A stretch of DNA of 64,000 nt from Adiantum capillus-veneris (lineage: Eukaryota > Streptophyta > Polypodiopsida > Polypodiales > Pteridaceae). The notes below the pieces were generated by a model. It was not told the DNA's origin, did not search any database, and worked only from the letters and a program-made list of their open reading frames with translations. This document shows positions 46,700 through 57,558 of this stretch, one piece after another; position 1 is the first letter of the stretch; every line of letters starts with the position of its first letter. Made by a program: the position numbers and the translations under genes. The DNA lies in assembly GCA_014529385.2 (NCBI GenBank), contig CM043953.1, forward strand, positions 110,860,549-110,924,548, given 5' to 3'.

Positions 46700-47731
46700 T
46701 GTCCTATTTATGAAAATTTTGCCGTACAAATTTATGGACGTATTTTATACTTTGATGCAACATTTTGGCAATGTATATGCAATAGAAAGGCAAGTTTGAT
46801 TGTGCATGTAGATTGATCAAAATTTGTTGCATCTTTCTTGAGTTTTGGAGCACCTAATACTCCCAATATCTAACAACACAAAGTTAAGAAAAAAATCCAT
46901 TCTACAAACCTACGATTCATTTTGAGTTAGAAATGTATTATGTCCAATATTGCTCAATTCATTCAATGAATATTGTCAACTTCTTGCTTAGGTCCAAACC
47001 TAAGCATACAATACCAATTTGGCTGTAAGTACATACTTTTCAAAGAGATTGAGATGGCCACAATGTGGAAGCTAGGTTTTTTGTTCGTGCAGTTTTTGGG
47101 CTTTGTAGTTATGTCTAGAATTGTCATAAGAAAACATGTTTGGATATTTTTTATTCTTTTTGTGAGTATTAGTATGAAGGTGAATTACCAAGGTGTATTG
47201 ATATAAAGCATATATACTACATTAGGGAAATTTTGGACTCTCAAATGGGCCCTACAAGAACTTGGACTTTCTCCTTCTTATCTAAAACAAACGCATGGGT
47301 AAAAATTTTACAAATGAAAACAAAACTTATTGGACCTTTTGAATTTAGAATATACTCATTAAGATTTATCCAATGATATATAGCATGCCATCAGATTCCT
47401 TATATTCTAGAAGATTTCATTTTTGATGTGATAACTCCGTCTTATAAATGGAGTCTCTCCCCACATTTGAGTTCTAGTGGGGAGGCCATACCTTCTACAA
47501 ATCAGCTCCAAATTTATCAAATGTAGCACTACATTAGCTTTGGAATCTTGTCCTAACCTAGGAATCAACAGATATGCATGATACTTATTTTTCCCATGTA
47601 GAATGGGTTCTTAGCATCAAGCTGATGTAAGGATGCTTGAAACTTCACACATATACAAGGAGTATTGAATCTTTCCTCAAAACTCTGAAAGGAAACTTTT
47701 ATGTCCTGTTTTGTTATCCAACTAGTGTTAA
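46700..47731. mobile_element. TIR element, copy D (one end only)
   Basis: The right end, inverted, reads TTAACACTAGTTGGATAAC, then AGGACATAAAAG, as in copies A-C. The interior shares the AGCACCTAATAC block (inverted) with A and B. The other terminus was not found; the left border is approximate. Confidence 0.5.
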
Positions 47732-47849
47732 TAGGTGCTTTTCCTGCTTAGTGAGGTCACTGGAAATATATAATACCTTTGGTTCTTGCCTAGGTTCAGC
47801 TATATCAATTCTTTTGGCATTTTTAGTTCCATCATAGGATGTCCCTAGT

Positions 47850-49880
47850 TTTTTAAGTTCTCTCATTGACTACTGAACTATAATCTTTTGGTCTTGTATT
47901 GTATGACTTTTTGTAGTGAGAGGGTCCATCAAGCTTGTTAGAGTCTGATCCCTCTTCAGTCTCCATTTTGTTCATCCAAACCTCTTTCAAGGTTTTCTTT
48001 AGCTTTTGGCTTTCATGTTTTTGCTGAGTGTTTGTCATTCCTTACAATGTTTTAGTTGTGTCTTTGGCTCTTCCATAGTTTTGTTTCTTTGGATAAGTTC
48101 ACTTGTCTTCATGTACTTTTGTCTTTGACATAGTCATTTGCTCCTACGAGCATCAGATATTGTGTTTTGCTCTTCAAGAGAGGCATAGGCTTTCCTTGCA
48201 TGCTTTTTTGTTTCTTCACTCGTTTTGCTCTCAATACCTCTTTTGTCTTATAAACTTTTGGTTGGAAATTCATAGAAGATCACCTTGTTCTGGTTTGGTT
48301 TTGTTTTATTGCTAGACCATGTGGTTATTTGAAACTGCAACCAATAGATGGATATGTGAAAAGACATTTGGGTACTTAACTAGACTTGATTAAGGTCACC
48401 CACATGTCTAGAGACTAAGTACCCACATGTCTTTTTGCATATCCACCTACAGCTTGCAGTTACATTCGTATTTTTTTGAGAGATGGACTCCTCCATTTTT
48501 CCCATATATCTTTTGTAGAAATGGCCACTCTAGCCCCGTTATCAAGTATAGCAATGGTTTTCACTCCCTTGTGCTCTAGCGACGAAGTGGTGTTTCCCTA
48601 TTCTCCTTCACAATAGTCACCCACCTTATTTATAGGAAAATGTTTTTCTTTTGGTTTTTCTAGTAGAGTTTTACCGATGTGTTCATCTATGGGGATGTCT
48701 TGATGAGGGATTCTCAGCCCCATCTTTTCTAATGTTTTTGCCTACTTTACCTTGTAGATGCGGACTAATCTGCAAGAGCTCCAAGAGAGTTATTGTATGC
48801 CGTGTATGAGTCAACCTTAATTCGTAGAGGCTCTTGGTGTCCATTATCTTTGGAACTAGATTCCATTGGGAGGGCATAACCTTGATCTACAATTATGTTT
48901 TTCTTTCTCCTCTAAAAGATGGTAAAATCTTCAATGTTTTAGGCTTGCTCTCTACATATACTTTTGTTCCTGTATCACCATATAGATACTTCATATCTCT
49001 ACGATAAAATTCATGATCCATATTGATCTCTATTGCTGATTGTTTCCCATAAAGCTTGTGGCTATGGCTCCTCCACTTCTAAAATGGGCACCATTCCTTG
49101 TGACTTGGCATCATCAACGGTATTTGCCACTACCCTCGTATATCCAATGGTGTTTCAATTTCAAGTTTTGTTTAATTAATCATTTCATCTCTCTTGTGCT
49201 CACTTTCTCTACTCTTTTGGTGTATTATCACTTCCTATTTGGGGATGATTGGTGTTTCAAGCTTCACTAGATATGGAGCGGTCTCTATGAGTTATTTTCA
49301 CATTTCCAATCTCTATGTTTTGAATTCAGGACACGAGTATGTGAGCCATCTTTGCTCCAAAGTCTGGTTGGTATTCAATCTAGCCTTGTAATCTTGCAAT
49401 AGAGCCTGCAAGGGTTCTTGTACTTTTTCCACTAAGACTAAACCATCTGATGATATCTTGGAACACACCACTCCTTCCACTCATTGTTTATCGTCTCTTT
49501 GCATTTGAGCTACTTCCTTGTTTGTTGTAGCTTTGTCTCCAATGTAATCTTTTCTTTTAGACTTTTAGCTTTCATTTTGTCTAAATTTTCTTTCCATGAT
49601 TTTCTCTAAGTCCTTACTCTTAGGCTTTCAAATTCAGTTTGATTTGGTATTTTTTTTATCATCCTCGATGGGCATGTTTCTTGTATCTTCCTGAGCTTCA
49701 GCGCTTATTACCACATTGATAGGAGTTGTAGGCTTGGTCTCTGATCCACTCAAACAAGGAAAAACTCTAATGAAATTCATCATCACTTTTCCTTTGATTT
49801 CAAAATTCTTAGGGCAGTTTGGAAGTAAATGTTCTACCACGCAACCATCACAAAACCCAAAAGTCTTTGTGCGCTCACCC
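47850..49880 (-). pseudogene. Gypsy Gag/protease relic
   Basis: The minus strand holds a knuckle-like FCDGCVVEHLLPNC near 49815-49860, then NFEIKGKVMMNFIRVFP and long decayed stretches. Near 48500-48560 lies an aspartic protease KTIAILDNGARVAISTKDIW with an altered active site D-N-G-A. The continuing flap region is disturbed by a ~55-bp inverted duplication (48332-48461). RT was not seen. Confidence 0.55.
48332..48461. repeat. Foldback: 55-bp imperfect inverted repeat
   Basis: Arms 48332-48385 and 48406-48461 pair with few mismatches around a ~20-bp spacer. The arm encodes part of the protease on the minus strand, so that piece is present in both orientations. Confidence 0.8.
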
Positions 49881-50307
49881 TTGTGTTTGTAGTTCTAGTT
49901 TGCTATGAGCATGAGCATATTTTTTCCGATCATATGATGATTCTTCATTGGTTGAGAAATATATGTTAGATCTTACTTAGGAAGGATAACCTTCATCAGT
50001 ATACGCAACAACCTTAGGTTCTCTTCTGTAGGTCTCTAATTGAGAGATATCCCTCCCCAAGGGTCTATGCACAAAATATACAATTTACACATTTACACAA
50101 TTTTCAAAATACTTCAGAGTTGTGGAAGCATTTTCATAGGGGAGGAGTTCTCGGTGTCCGACCAAGCATGGAGTTTAGGCCATGAGACGGACTACATCCA
50201 GAGGTACCTAGCAACTAGTGCTACCCCTGAATGGGTGTTATGAATGAAAGAGTACTCACGAAGAAATATAACATTGTGGAGGGTGCATATATGTGTACAC
50301 CGCGTTG

Positions 50308-50382
<75 letters not shown>

Positions 50383-53201
50383 GTGGAGGGTGAAATAGAG
50401 TGCACAGAGACATGAGAAATTGACAACAAAGAATCTTTAAATGCCCATTTAAATGGGAACAGGCAACCATGTATTAATGAAATGACAAAATCTAGGTATA
50501 CCATAACATCAAAAAAGTTAATGACAAAACAACTAGCAGAGCACCAGACCCTGTGTAGGGATCGACCGGTCCACCCATCCATTTCCACTCTACTACGGAC
50601 AGAGAGAATTTCACTTCACCGGGAGCGAGCCAGAACACCTCCATCCTACCTGAGCGAGACATAGGTGAGGCGGCTTCGCCTCCCTCCATGAATTCGAGCT
50701 CTGAAAGGATCCCAAATACGAGCAGGTGGTAGGGTATCAACACCAACCATACCAGTTTAGGCGCCACGCCTGTTCGATGCCCATCATTGGGTTTTTTAGG
50801 ACAAGCCAAGGAAAGATCCCTGACGCATTAGCCGTGTAGGTCATTCAACCCCCGATGCACTAACCGTGTAGATGAGCCTAACAAAAAACACCTCGGATCC
50901 AGCAAAGCCCCAGGTCAGTGACCCTTTAGTCTAAGGCCCATCAAAGCCCATGTCAGCGACCCTTTAGTCTAATGCTAAGCGATGTAGGTGATCCTAGTCT
51001 TGTAGTGATGCTGCCATGAGAAACATAACACATGAGTCCAATCACAATAGCACTTCCCAGATGCACAAACAACCCCTTTTCCAAACAGTTAGATTGTACA
51101 GGGTCTCTACCCTTACACGTCTACCATAACCCATCTTGATCACTTCATGATCCAGTCCAAAAACCATAAACCATAAACCATAAACCATAATCTAATCACA
51201 TCACACGGGTGAGCTCTCCACCCTACTTGGGTGAGGCACTATGCAAATCGCAATCCACTAAAGACTCCAAGTCTTGCATAGTATCCACAAATGAGCACTC
51301 ATCAAACACACCTGCAATGCATTCACTATCTTCTAGAAAACCATTCATCTTCAAACCTCTTTGTACACTATTTACATGTTGTCGTTCACCCCGCTTTAAG
51401 TCCTCACACCTTGTAAAAGCAATAGATCCATAGTCTGTCAGTCCTACAAAACCTGTAGAAAATGTCTCCTTTGCATATACATCATGCGAGAACTTTTCTC
51501 TTCTTGTACCACTGCAATCCCGTTGTACAATGGTACATGCCCAAAACTCCTCATATCCCTGTAGTCCTTGAATTCTTTGTTTGTCTTTGGCAAGGGTTGC
51601 TCTCTAAAACTTCACGGTTCCTTTCATGGTCTACACAAACAGTAAGGAATTGTACTACACGCTTCCCATCCCTGCTCCTTATCCTAGCAACATAGCATGG
51701 CTGCAAAACTTTCGGCAGCATAACTCAATCCATTAAAAAAAACCGTAAGCCACACCATCTTCCACCATAAAATATAAACCATAATCCATGAGGGAATCTC
51801 AGCCCTTAACCATAAATCATAATCACATTGAACCAACTCCCACACTTGGAGTTTGACATATCCCCTGCAATCAATCGGAGTCTACACACAGGTGACCCTT
51901 AAGATGTGATTCTTTCATGCATAAAAAGAGCTCTACTAGAGACTAAGCATGATATAAAAATCCAATTTTTGACAACATCAAACCATGCAAAGTTGATGCA
52001 TCACATCTGAAGTTCACCACTCTAGTACATAGAGCTAGTTTTAACTTAGAAAGGTGGAAAGCAATCATAACCATGCATATGAGGCATCCACATCAATCCA
52101 TGAGTTCCCTTACATCATATGATAACATTCCAACACCATAAACATGATGCAAAACCACTCCGACCTTTAGGTCAACCATAAACCATAACTTTACACATAT
52201 GCAAAAACAACTTTCTGACATTTTCGGGAGCACGCAAAACATGCAAATGGAAGTGTTTGACCTCAAACCAATGCATCAAGTTCAGATCCATGATATAGAA
52301 TATCACTCCATCATGTCACTTTGACTATATGATACTCACACAACAAATGGTAACCCCCCAAGAAAGTCACTTTATTCATATTCGTCTATGCGGTTCGGAA
52401 TGTTTAACCATATACTCTCATGTAAGTTTAGGGCCATCTAATCATTGAAATCAACTCACCAAAAAAAAAACATAAAACATATCAAAACCGCTCAGTTAAC
52501 TCACGACGTCATATGGTATCCCCCTTTGATAGCACTCCTACGCGTGTAGGTAAAGCTGATAATAGAGTGATTAATAACTCGCATTCCCGAAGTGATAATG
52601 GAGACCTAAATGCATTTATCATCGAGTTTTATCAATCGTTTCAATTGGTTAAGTGGGTTTTCCCATCGAGTGAATCTATATAGTAGTTCTCCAAGGAGCC
52701 TCGAATCAAAAACTTTGGTTTAGTGGGTAGCAATCTGTTTTTTGACCATATCTCTTAACTTGTGCGTGTTTTTCACATGACACATAAGAGATATAATGTT
52801 TTAAATGATGTGTTTTATCTATGGTATAAAGGGTTCGGGATGATTCATAACGGTTTGTGATTTATGACCAAAACAGTATTCCTACCGCTTCTATGATGTG
52901 GAATGAAAAGCACTTCTTTATGCATGTGCGTGACCATAACGCATCATGTGCATAAATCAACGTGTAAAACATGATGAAACAATCATGAGACAACCTCGTA
53001 TGTACTTGGTTAATCCATACATGCACTCGTAGAAAAAACGACATAGAGAGAGAGAGAGATGATGACTATGGAGTTTATGGTTTCTCACCGTACTTTCCAA
53101 TTATTTGGGGTTGTCGAAAGGCTTCTTGCTATGCCGCAAGAGAGCGGTGATGAGAGCTACATAGAGGTATCCGCCACGAAGACTTTCGGAGAGCGCTGTC
53201 G
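49881..53201. other. Unassigned stretch between relics
   Basis: No domain recognised. It holds a GA array (50310-50377), a short CCATAAA tandem (51164-51190) with scattered copies of the motif to about 52190, and a region 50800-51000 with repeated phrases (gaccctttagtcta twice). A short GA run at 53045-53060 precedes the next element. Confidence 0.35.
50310..50377. repeat. (GA)n microsatellite
   Basis: Pure AG repeat of about 34 units. Confidence 0.97.
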
Positions 53202-54015
53202 TGCCATGACACGTACATAGTGGGAACACATGCTACAAGAGTTATCTTGTAACTTTTTAGATACATAGTTATATTTTCTATAATGTACATATGCATATTT
53301 AAGTATAATAATATGCTTTCTATCTCATCCTATTATTTATCTCAAGGGTAACCTATTCTTACTTTACCATTAGAAAATACTATGGAAAAAGCGTCAATAG
53401 CTCCGCTTCTTCAACTTGGGGCAAAAAGCATTGATTCTTTATTTCTACTATCTCATTATCATCTCACACCATAGCTAGATCCTATATCTAGGGTAAACTC
53501 CAATATATATATATATTCTATGTATTTTTTATATATTTTTTATATTTCTTTTTAAATAGCTACTAGGAGGGAATCAAATCCTAGTGGGACACTAGGTGAC
53601 ATGATTTCAAAGATACACTTATTTTAATGCATTATTGCAAGCATGATTACAAAACTTTGTCAAGGAGTAATGTCACGCTTTCATATGGCATGAGGTGTCC
53701 TTTGAAATCAAATGAAAGTCTAAGCTAAGGGGACCATAGGAAGACTTTTGCTGCCAGAAATGGACCCTATTTTGATGAATTTTTTACACAAGGTTCCCAT
53801 CCGAATTGAAAAATGCATATAAAAAGGAAGTCGTAGGTAATGAGCTGAAGTTTCCGCTCATATTTTTACTTTTTTATTTGGAGCCACTGTTGAGGAGATA
53901 TGACCAAAACACTGGACCCCAGTCTGCCCACATCATGCAAGGACAACTCATTTCCAATTTTTCCAGTTTCTGTTCACACTGGCTCTTGTGTAAACCCTTG
54001 GGGGTTCCCTTTACC

Positions 54016-54022
54016 TATAAAA
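54016..54022 (+). promoter_or_regulatory. TATA box of the 5' LTR
   Basis: CCTATAAAAGGGGACC; same in the right LTR at 60199-60205. About 550 bp upstream of the LTR ORFs. Confidence 0.65.
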
Positions 54023-54571
54023 GGGGACCTCTTCTTCCTTGAAAAAAACTCAAGCATTCAAGCCATTGATGAGAGGAATTCTTGAGGGAGTGAGTAGTAA
54101 TGCCTAATTGTACTTAGCCATTAACATAAGCCCAAGCCTACACTTTCTCCTAGAGGAAGAGTAGCCATTCATGTACGCTATCCTTGGAAGATCAAATCTA
54201 ATCAAACAAGGTCTTAGACTTGGCATATCAATCAAGGTTGAATTCTCCCCTCTTCTTCTCTCCCCATCAATAATGGTGTCGAAGGGTTTGTCAAGTAAGA
54301 TGTTTTCTTGATTTCTTATTGTTTTCTTTTTCGTCTCTAATCCAACATATATATATATCTAATCTCATCTCCTTAACCAAATCTATCTCTCTCACTCTTA
54401 GTAATTCATCCTCTCTACAAATTTTAGGTTCTCCTTGCTATTGGTACATCTCTCCCCGCAGTATCCTTATTGCCTATAGGCAAGAATAGGGCTTGGGAGG
54501 GAAACTCTCTTCTCTTCTCTTCCCTTATCTTCTCTCATATCTACATTTTACACATACTAGAGTTATCCTAG

Positions 54572-54790
54572 ATGAATAATCCACATGATGATAATTTCTA
54601 TCGCTTTCACTTTGTACAATCTATTGGAATTAACGTATGGATTAGCCGTAAAATACACTTTCAACAACGTGTAGTGTTTCTCTTTGGCCCAGAAAGGCTT
54701 AATGAAATACTTCTATCACCGGATCCCATTATAATACCTCTCACAGACTATAAATTTTCTTTTGACGTAAGCATAGTTATCTTGCTATGA
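54572..54790 (+). CDS. LTR ORF 1, RKI-LFG-SFDV family (5' LTR)
   Basis: 72 aa from ATG 54572. Motifs FHFVQSIGINVWISRKI, QQRVVFLFGPERLNEI, then SPDP and YKFSFDVSIVILL at the stop. Same family as the pre-gag ORF at 23261-23488 in the Tat element. Its stop overlaps the start of ORF 2 as ATGA. Function unknown. It lies downstream of the LTR TATA box, so it would be near the 5' end of the element transcript. Confidence 0.6.
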   Translation: MNNPHDDNFYRFHFVQSIGINVWISRKIHFQQRVVFLFGPERLNEILLSPDPIIIPLTDYKFSFDVSIVILL

Positions 54791-55065
54791 ACCAAGTGGA
54801 TTTGTACACACAACTAATCCCAATCTCTAGACAAAATATATATATTATGGTAAGCACAAAACTACAGTTCCAAAGAACAATTCGTAGCCTATTTGGTCAA
54901 CCAAGATTGAATGCCATTAACTCATCTATTGACCCTTTCATACTACCCATGATACGATATGGCCATCTTTGTGTTATTTTGACATTCTCTTTTGTGTTGT
55001 TTCTTTGTGAGTGCAAGAGAGAAGGAGTGGGGCTTCCTTTGATTGCACTTCTTTCCAAACCCTAG
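54787..55065 (+). pseudogene. LTR ORF 2, RKI-LFG-SFDV family (5' LTR, frameshifted)
   Basis: Begins MNQVDLYTQLIPISRQNIY, then KLQFQRTIRSLFGQPRLNAI and DPFILPMIRYG. A ~20-bp deletion relative to the right LTR then changes the frame, so the conserved end SLDVFIFVLF is lost and a spurious 30-residue tail follows. A paralogue of ORF 1 in tandem. Confidence 0.6.
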
Positions 55066-55222
55066 TCTTCATGGCATCTATGGTTTAACCCCTTCATATA
55101 GTTTTTTGGAGTTCTCTCACAAACTCTCACAGCCATAAGCCCGGTGCTTTGGACTGGCAAGACCATAAATTTCTCGACATATATTTTGGTGAACCTGCCA
55201 GGATGAGAGTTTGTGGGTAACC

Positions 55223-56274
55223 ATGGGTGATCATGTTGAGCAACAGGGTATGCATTTTGACCCAACAACAATGTAAATGTTTCAAGTATTTGCAATGTTC
55301 ATGCAACAACAACATGACACTGAAAGAAGGGAGATTTCATCAACGAAGGCCATACAAGCGGTCGTCAACAGAATGGATCAATTCAATGGCAAAGATGTAA
55401 CCAAGTACTTACGCGAGTATGTGAAGGAGATGGAGCTCCATCGCGTGTCAGAAGGTGAGATGATTCAAAGCTTTGAGCTAGTTGTTGCTCTAGAAATTAG
55501 AGAACATGTTAGGGGAATAAAAGATGGGCATGGGAGAAATTGGAAAGAACTCAAAATAGCTTTAAAGGAGGAATATTTCATGGAGGACTCTGAGAGAGTG
55601 ACCAAAAGGACATTCTTAGAATGGGTAGTCAAGCCAAAGCAAGGACTAACAATAACAGAGCTACTTAGGGAATTTGAGCGGCGCTATGCACAACTCACAA
55701 GGACAGAAAGGGCCACACTAGATGCAGAGAAGACATATATTTTCTTACAAGCTGCATGTAAAGAGTTTCAAGAAAATTTGGAGCTTCTTCTTGAAGATAA
55801 AGATGTTGAGCAAGGACTAAAGACCGACTGGAATGACGTTAAAGGTGTTGTCTCACTACTTGCCAAACGACAAAGAAGAAGGGACAAGATGGTAGTAAAC
55901 ACTACAAGTCCTTCCACCTCAACTTGTGACAAAATGGTAAAGCCTACTTTTATCGCTCCTAAGTTTGATGAGTCCATGCTAGATGAGCTTGTGAAGGGAA
56001 TGCGTGACTTGAAGGTGAAGCTTGCATAGCTTGAAGAAAAAGTCCAACCATCAGAGCCACTTCCTAGGCAAAGACAACAGCCCAAAGAAGGGTTTGTTAA
56101 TAGATGTATTTGGTGTGATAGTATAGACCATGTAAGAAGGGATTGTGATGATTTTAGAGATGCTTTGTCAAAAGATGTTGTCTTTTTTAAGGATGGTAAA
56201 TTCCACTTAAGAGAGACAGGTCTACCCTTGAGAACTAACTTTGGGAAGGGGGAACGGAAACCTTAGTTGAAGAT
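55223..56274 (+). pseudogene. Gag with CCHC zinc knuckle (53-61 kb element)
   Basis: Starts at ATG 55223 (MGDHVEQQGMHFDPTTM). A TAA at 55274-55276 is directly followed by an in-phase ATG (55277) and a 250-codon frame: RMDQFNGKDVTKYLREYVKE, ELVVALEIREHVRGI, ELKIALKEEYFMED, ITELLREFERRYAQL, a capsid domain of about 200 residues. A TAG at 56027-56029 interrupts; the same frame then gives an intact knuckle CIWCDSIDHVRRDC near 56105-56150. It stops at a TAG near 56263, where the frame shifts into the next piece. Confidence 0.82.
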
Positions 56275-56781
56275 ATGGCAACTAACCGTGCTAGATGTTC
56301 AATTGAGGCAGCTACTTATGGAGTAAAAGTTGAGCATTTTTGTGATGAAGAGGTGATTGACCATCATGGTCAAATTTGGCCAAATGTCATGCAATTAGCT
56401 AAAAAGGGAACGCTTACAAAAGAGATTCTACATGAAGCAGGTGATTGCATATGTCTAGAAACAGGATGGAATGATCTAGTGGACTCATTGTCAGTGCATG
56501 CCTACATTACAAAATGCCAACAAAATGAGGCAATTGTAGAAGAGAAGCGCAGACGTGAGAATGCTGATGAAGGACCATCAAAAAGAGCTTCTAGAAGTGG
56601 GGGAAGAAGCGACTCAATGCCTTCTCAAACACCCTTAGCACAAGGATCATCTTCACCTGAAGTACTCATGGAGGAGTCTACAACAGGAAAGAAGAAAGAG
56701 CCAACAAAAGGTAAGACAAAAGGCCCAATTTATAAACTACAATCTGATATTGAGGTTGCTACAGATTTGAACAATAGTTGA
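56275..56781 (+). CDS. Gag C-terminal / pre-protease region
   Basis: 168 codons continuing gag after a frameshift near 56262: the frame is open from LVED just before the ATG. Motifs EEVIDHHGQIWPNVMQLAKK, CICLETGWNDLVDSLSVHAY, a charged segment EEKRRRENADEGPSKR and KGPIYKLQSDIEVATDL, a phrase found before the protease in such gypsy elements. It ends exactly where the inverted segment begins (about 56785). No enzymatic domain. Confidence 0.65.
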   Translation: MATNRARCSIEAATYGVKVEHFCDEEVIDHHGQIWPNVMQLAKKGTLTKEILHEAGDCICLETGWNDLVDSLSVHAYITKCQQNEAIVEEKRRRENADEGPSKRASRSGGRSDSMPSQTPLAQGSSSPEVLMEESTTGKKKEPTKGKTKGPIYKLQSDIEVATDLNNS

Positions 56782-56784
56782 TTT

Positions 56785-57330
56785 GTTTCCCAATCTGATA
56801 CTGCTTTGTATGTACGCATCCAGGGAATTCCAAGAATCATCGTCTCATTCATGTGCTCATCTGGCAAGCATACAAACTGATGAAGACATGAACATCCATG
56901 TACTACCACGTTCAAGTTGACTACTCCCAATGTTGGAGTTTGATTCTTGTTGCATCCTTTGATTGTCACTATTCCTGCTGTCAATGCTTGACTTGTTGCC
57001 TTCTTGTATGTGGAATAAATAACTTCATTCACTCTAGCTCCTGTGTCTACCAAAGCATTAGCGCTATGATTGTTGAGCTGTACTTTGATGCGTAGACCCA
57101 TTCCATCTAACTAGTCGTCATCTATTGAAATTGCGTCTTTAGGTAATTCCCATTGTCAATCATCTATTTCCAAAGTGTTGATGGGAATCGGTATTTGTTG
57201 GTTCTTGAGAGCAGCTTTACGCTTGAGTACCCGAAGTCTAGCTTCCTCTTGGGCTTCATCAATAACCTGCTGTCGCTTGATCTTCCTTTGTTTGGCTGCA
57301 TGCATTCTCTCTAGCAATTCATTGCTTAGT
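56785..57330 (-). pseudogene. Inverted protease segment
   Basis: Inside a plus-strand element this piece reads on the minus strand: NELLERMHAAKQRKIKRQQV, ARLRVLKRKAAL, then protease IKVQLNNHSANALVDTGARVN with DTGA and MILGIPWMRTYKAVSDWE. It matches 5348-5750. The expected plus-strand protease and RT are missing. An inversion with deletion between gag and RNase H explains both. Confidence 0.8.
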
Positions 57331-57558
57331 GGAAAATTTTATTTCTTTAAACGACATCGACTAATCCAATTAGCCATTGGTTCCATTAATTTTTGGGACA
57401 TTGATTGGAAGAATATTTTAAGTAGTAATGAAGAAATCCAAGAAGTTCTTGTGATTAGCCACAGATAAAGTATAAGTATATATAGAAAGACTTGTTTTGA
57501 AATTACTGATGGCTTGGAATATTCAAGAAGAAGAAGTTTATAGGATAGTCCTAACACA

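Larger units (their letters stand above)
53207..55179 (+). repeat. 5' LTR (53-61 kb element)
   Basis: Matches 59397-61393 over its whole length. Contains a TATA box (54016-54022), poly-AT blocks and two overlapping small ORFs near its end. A 20-bp deletion relative to the right LTR damages the second ORF. A TGG-starting PBS-like TGGTGAACCTGC follows at 55187; tRNA not assigned. Confidence 0.93.
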
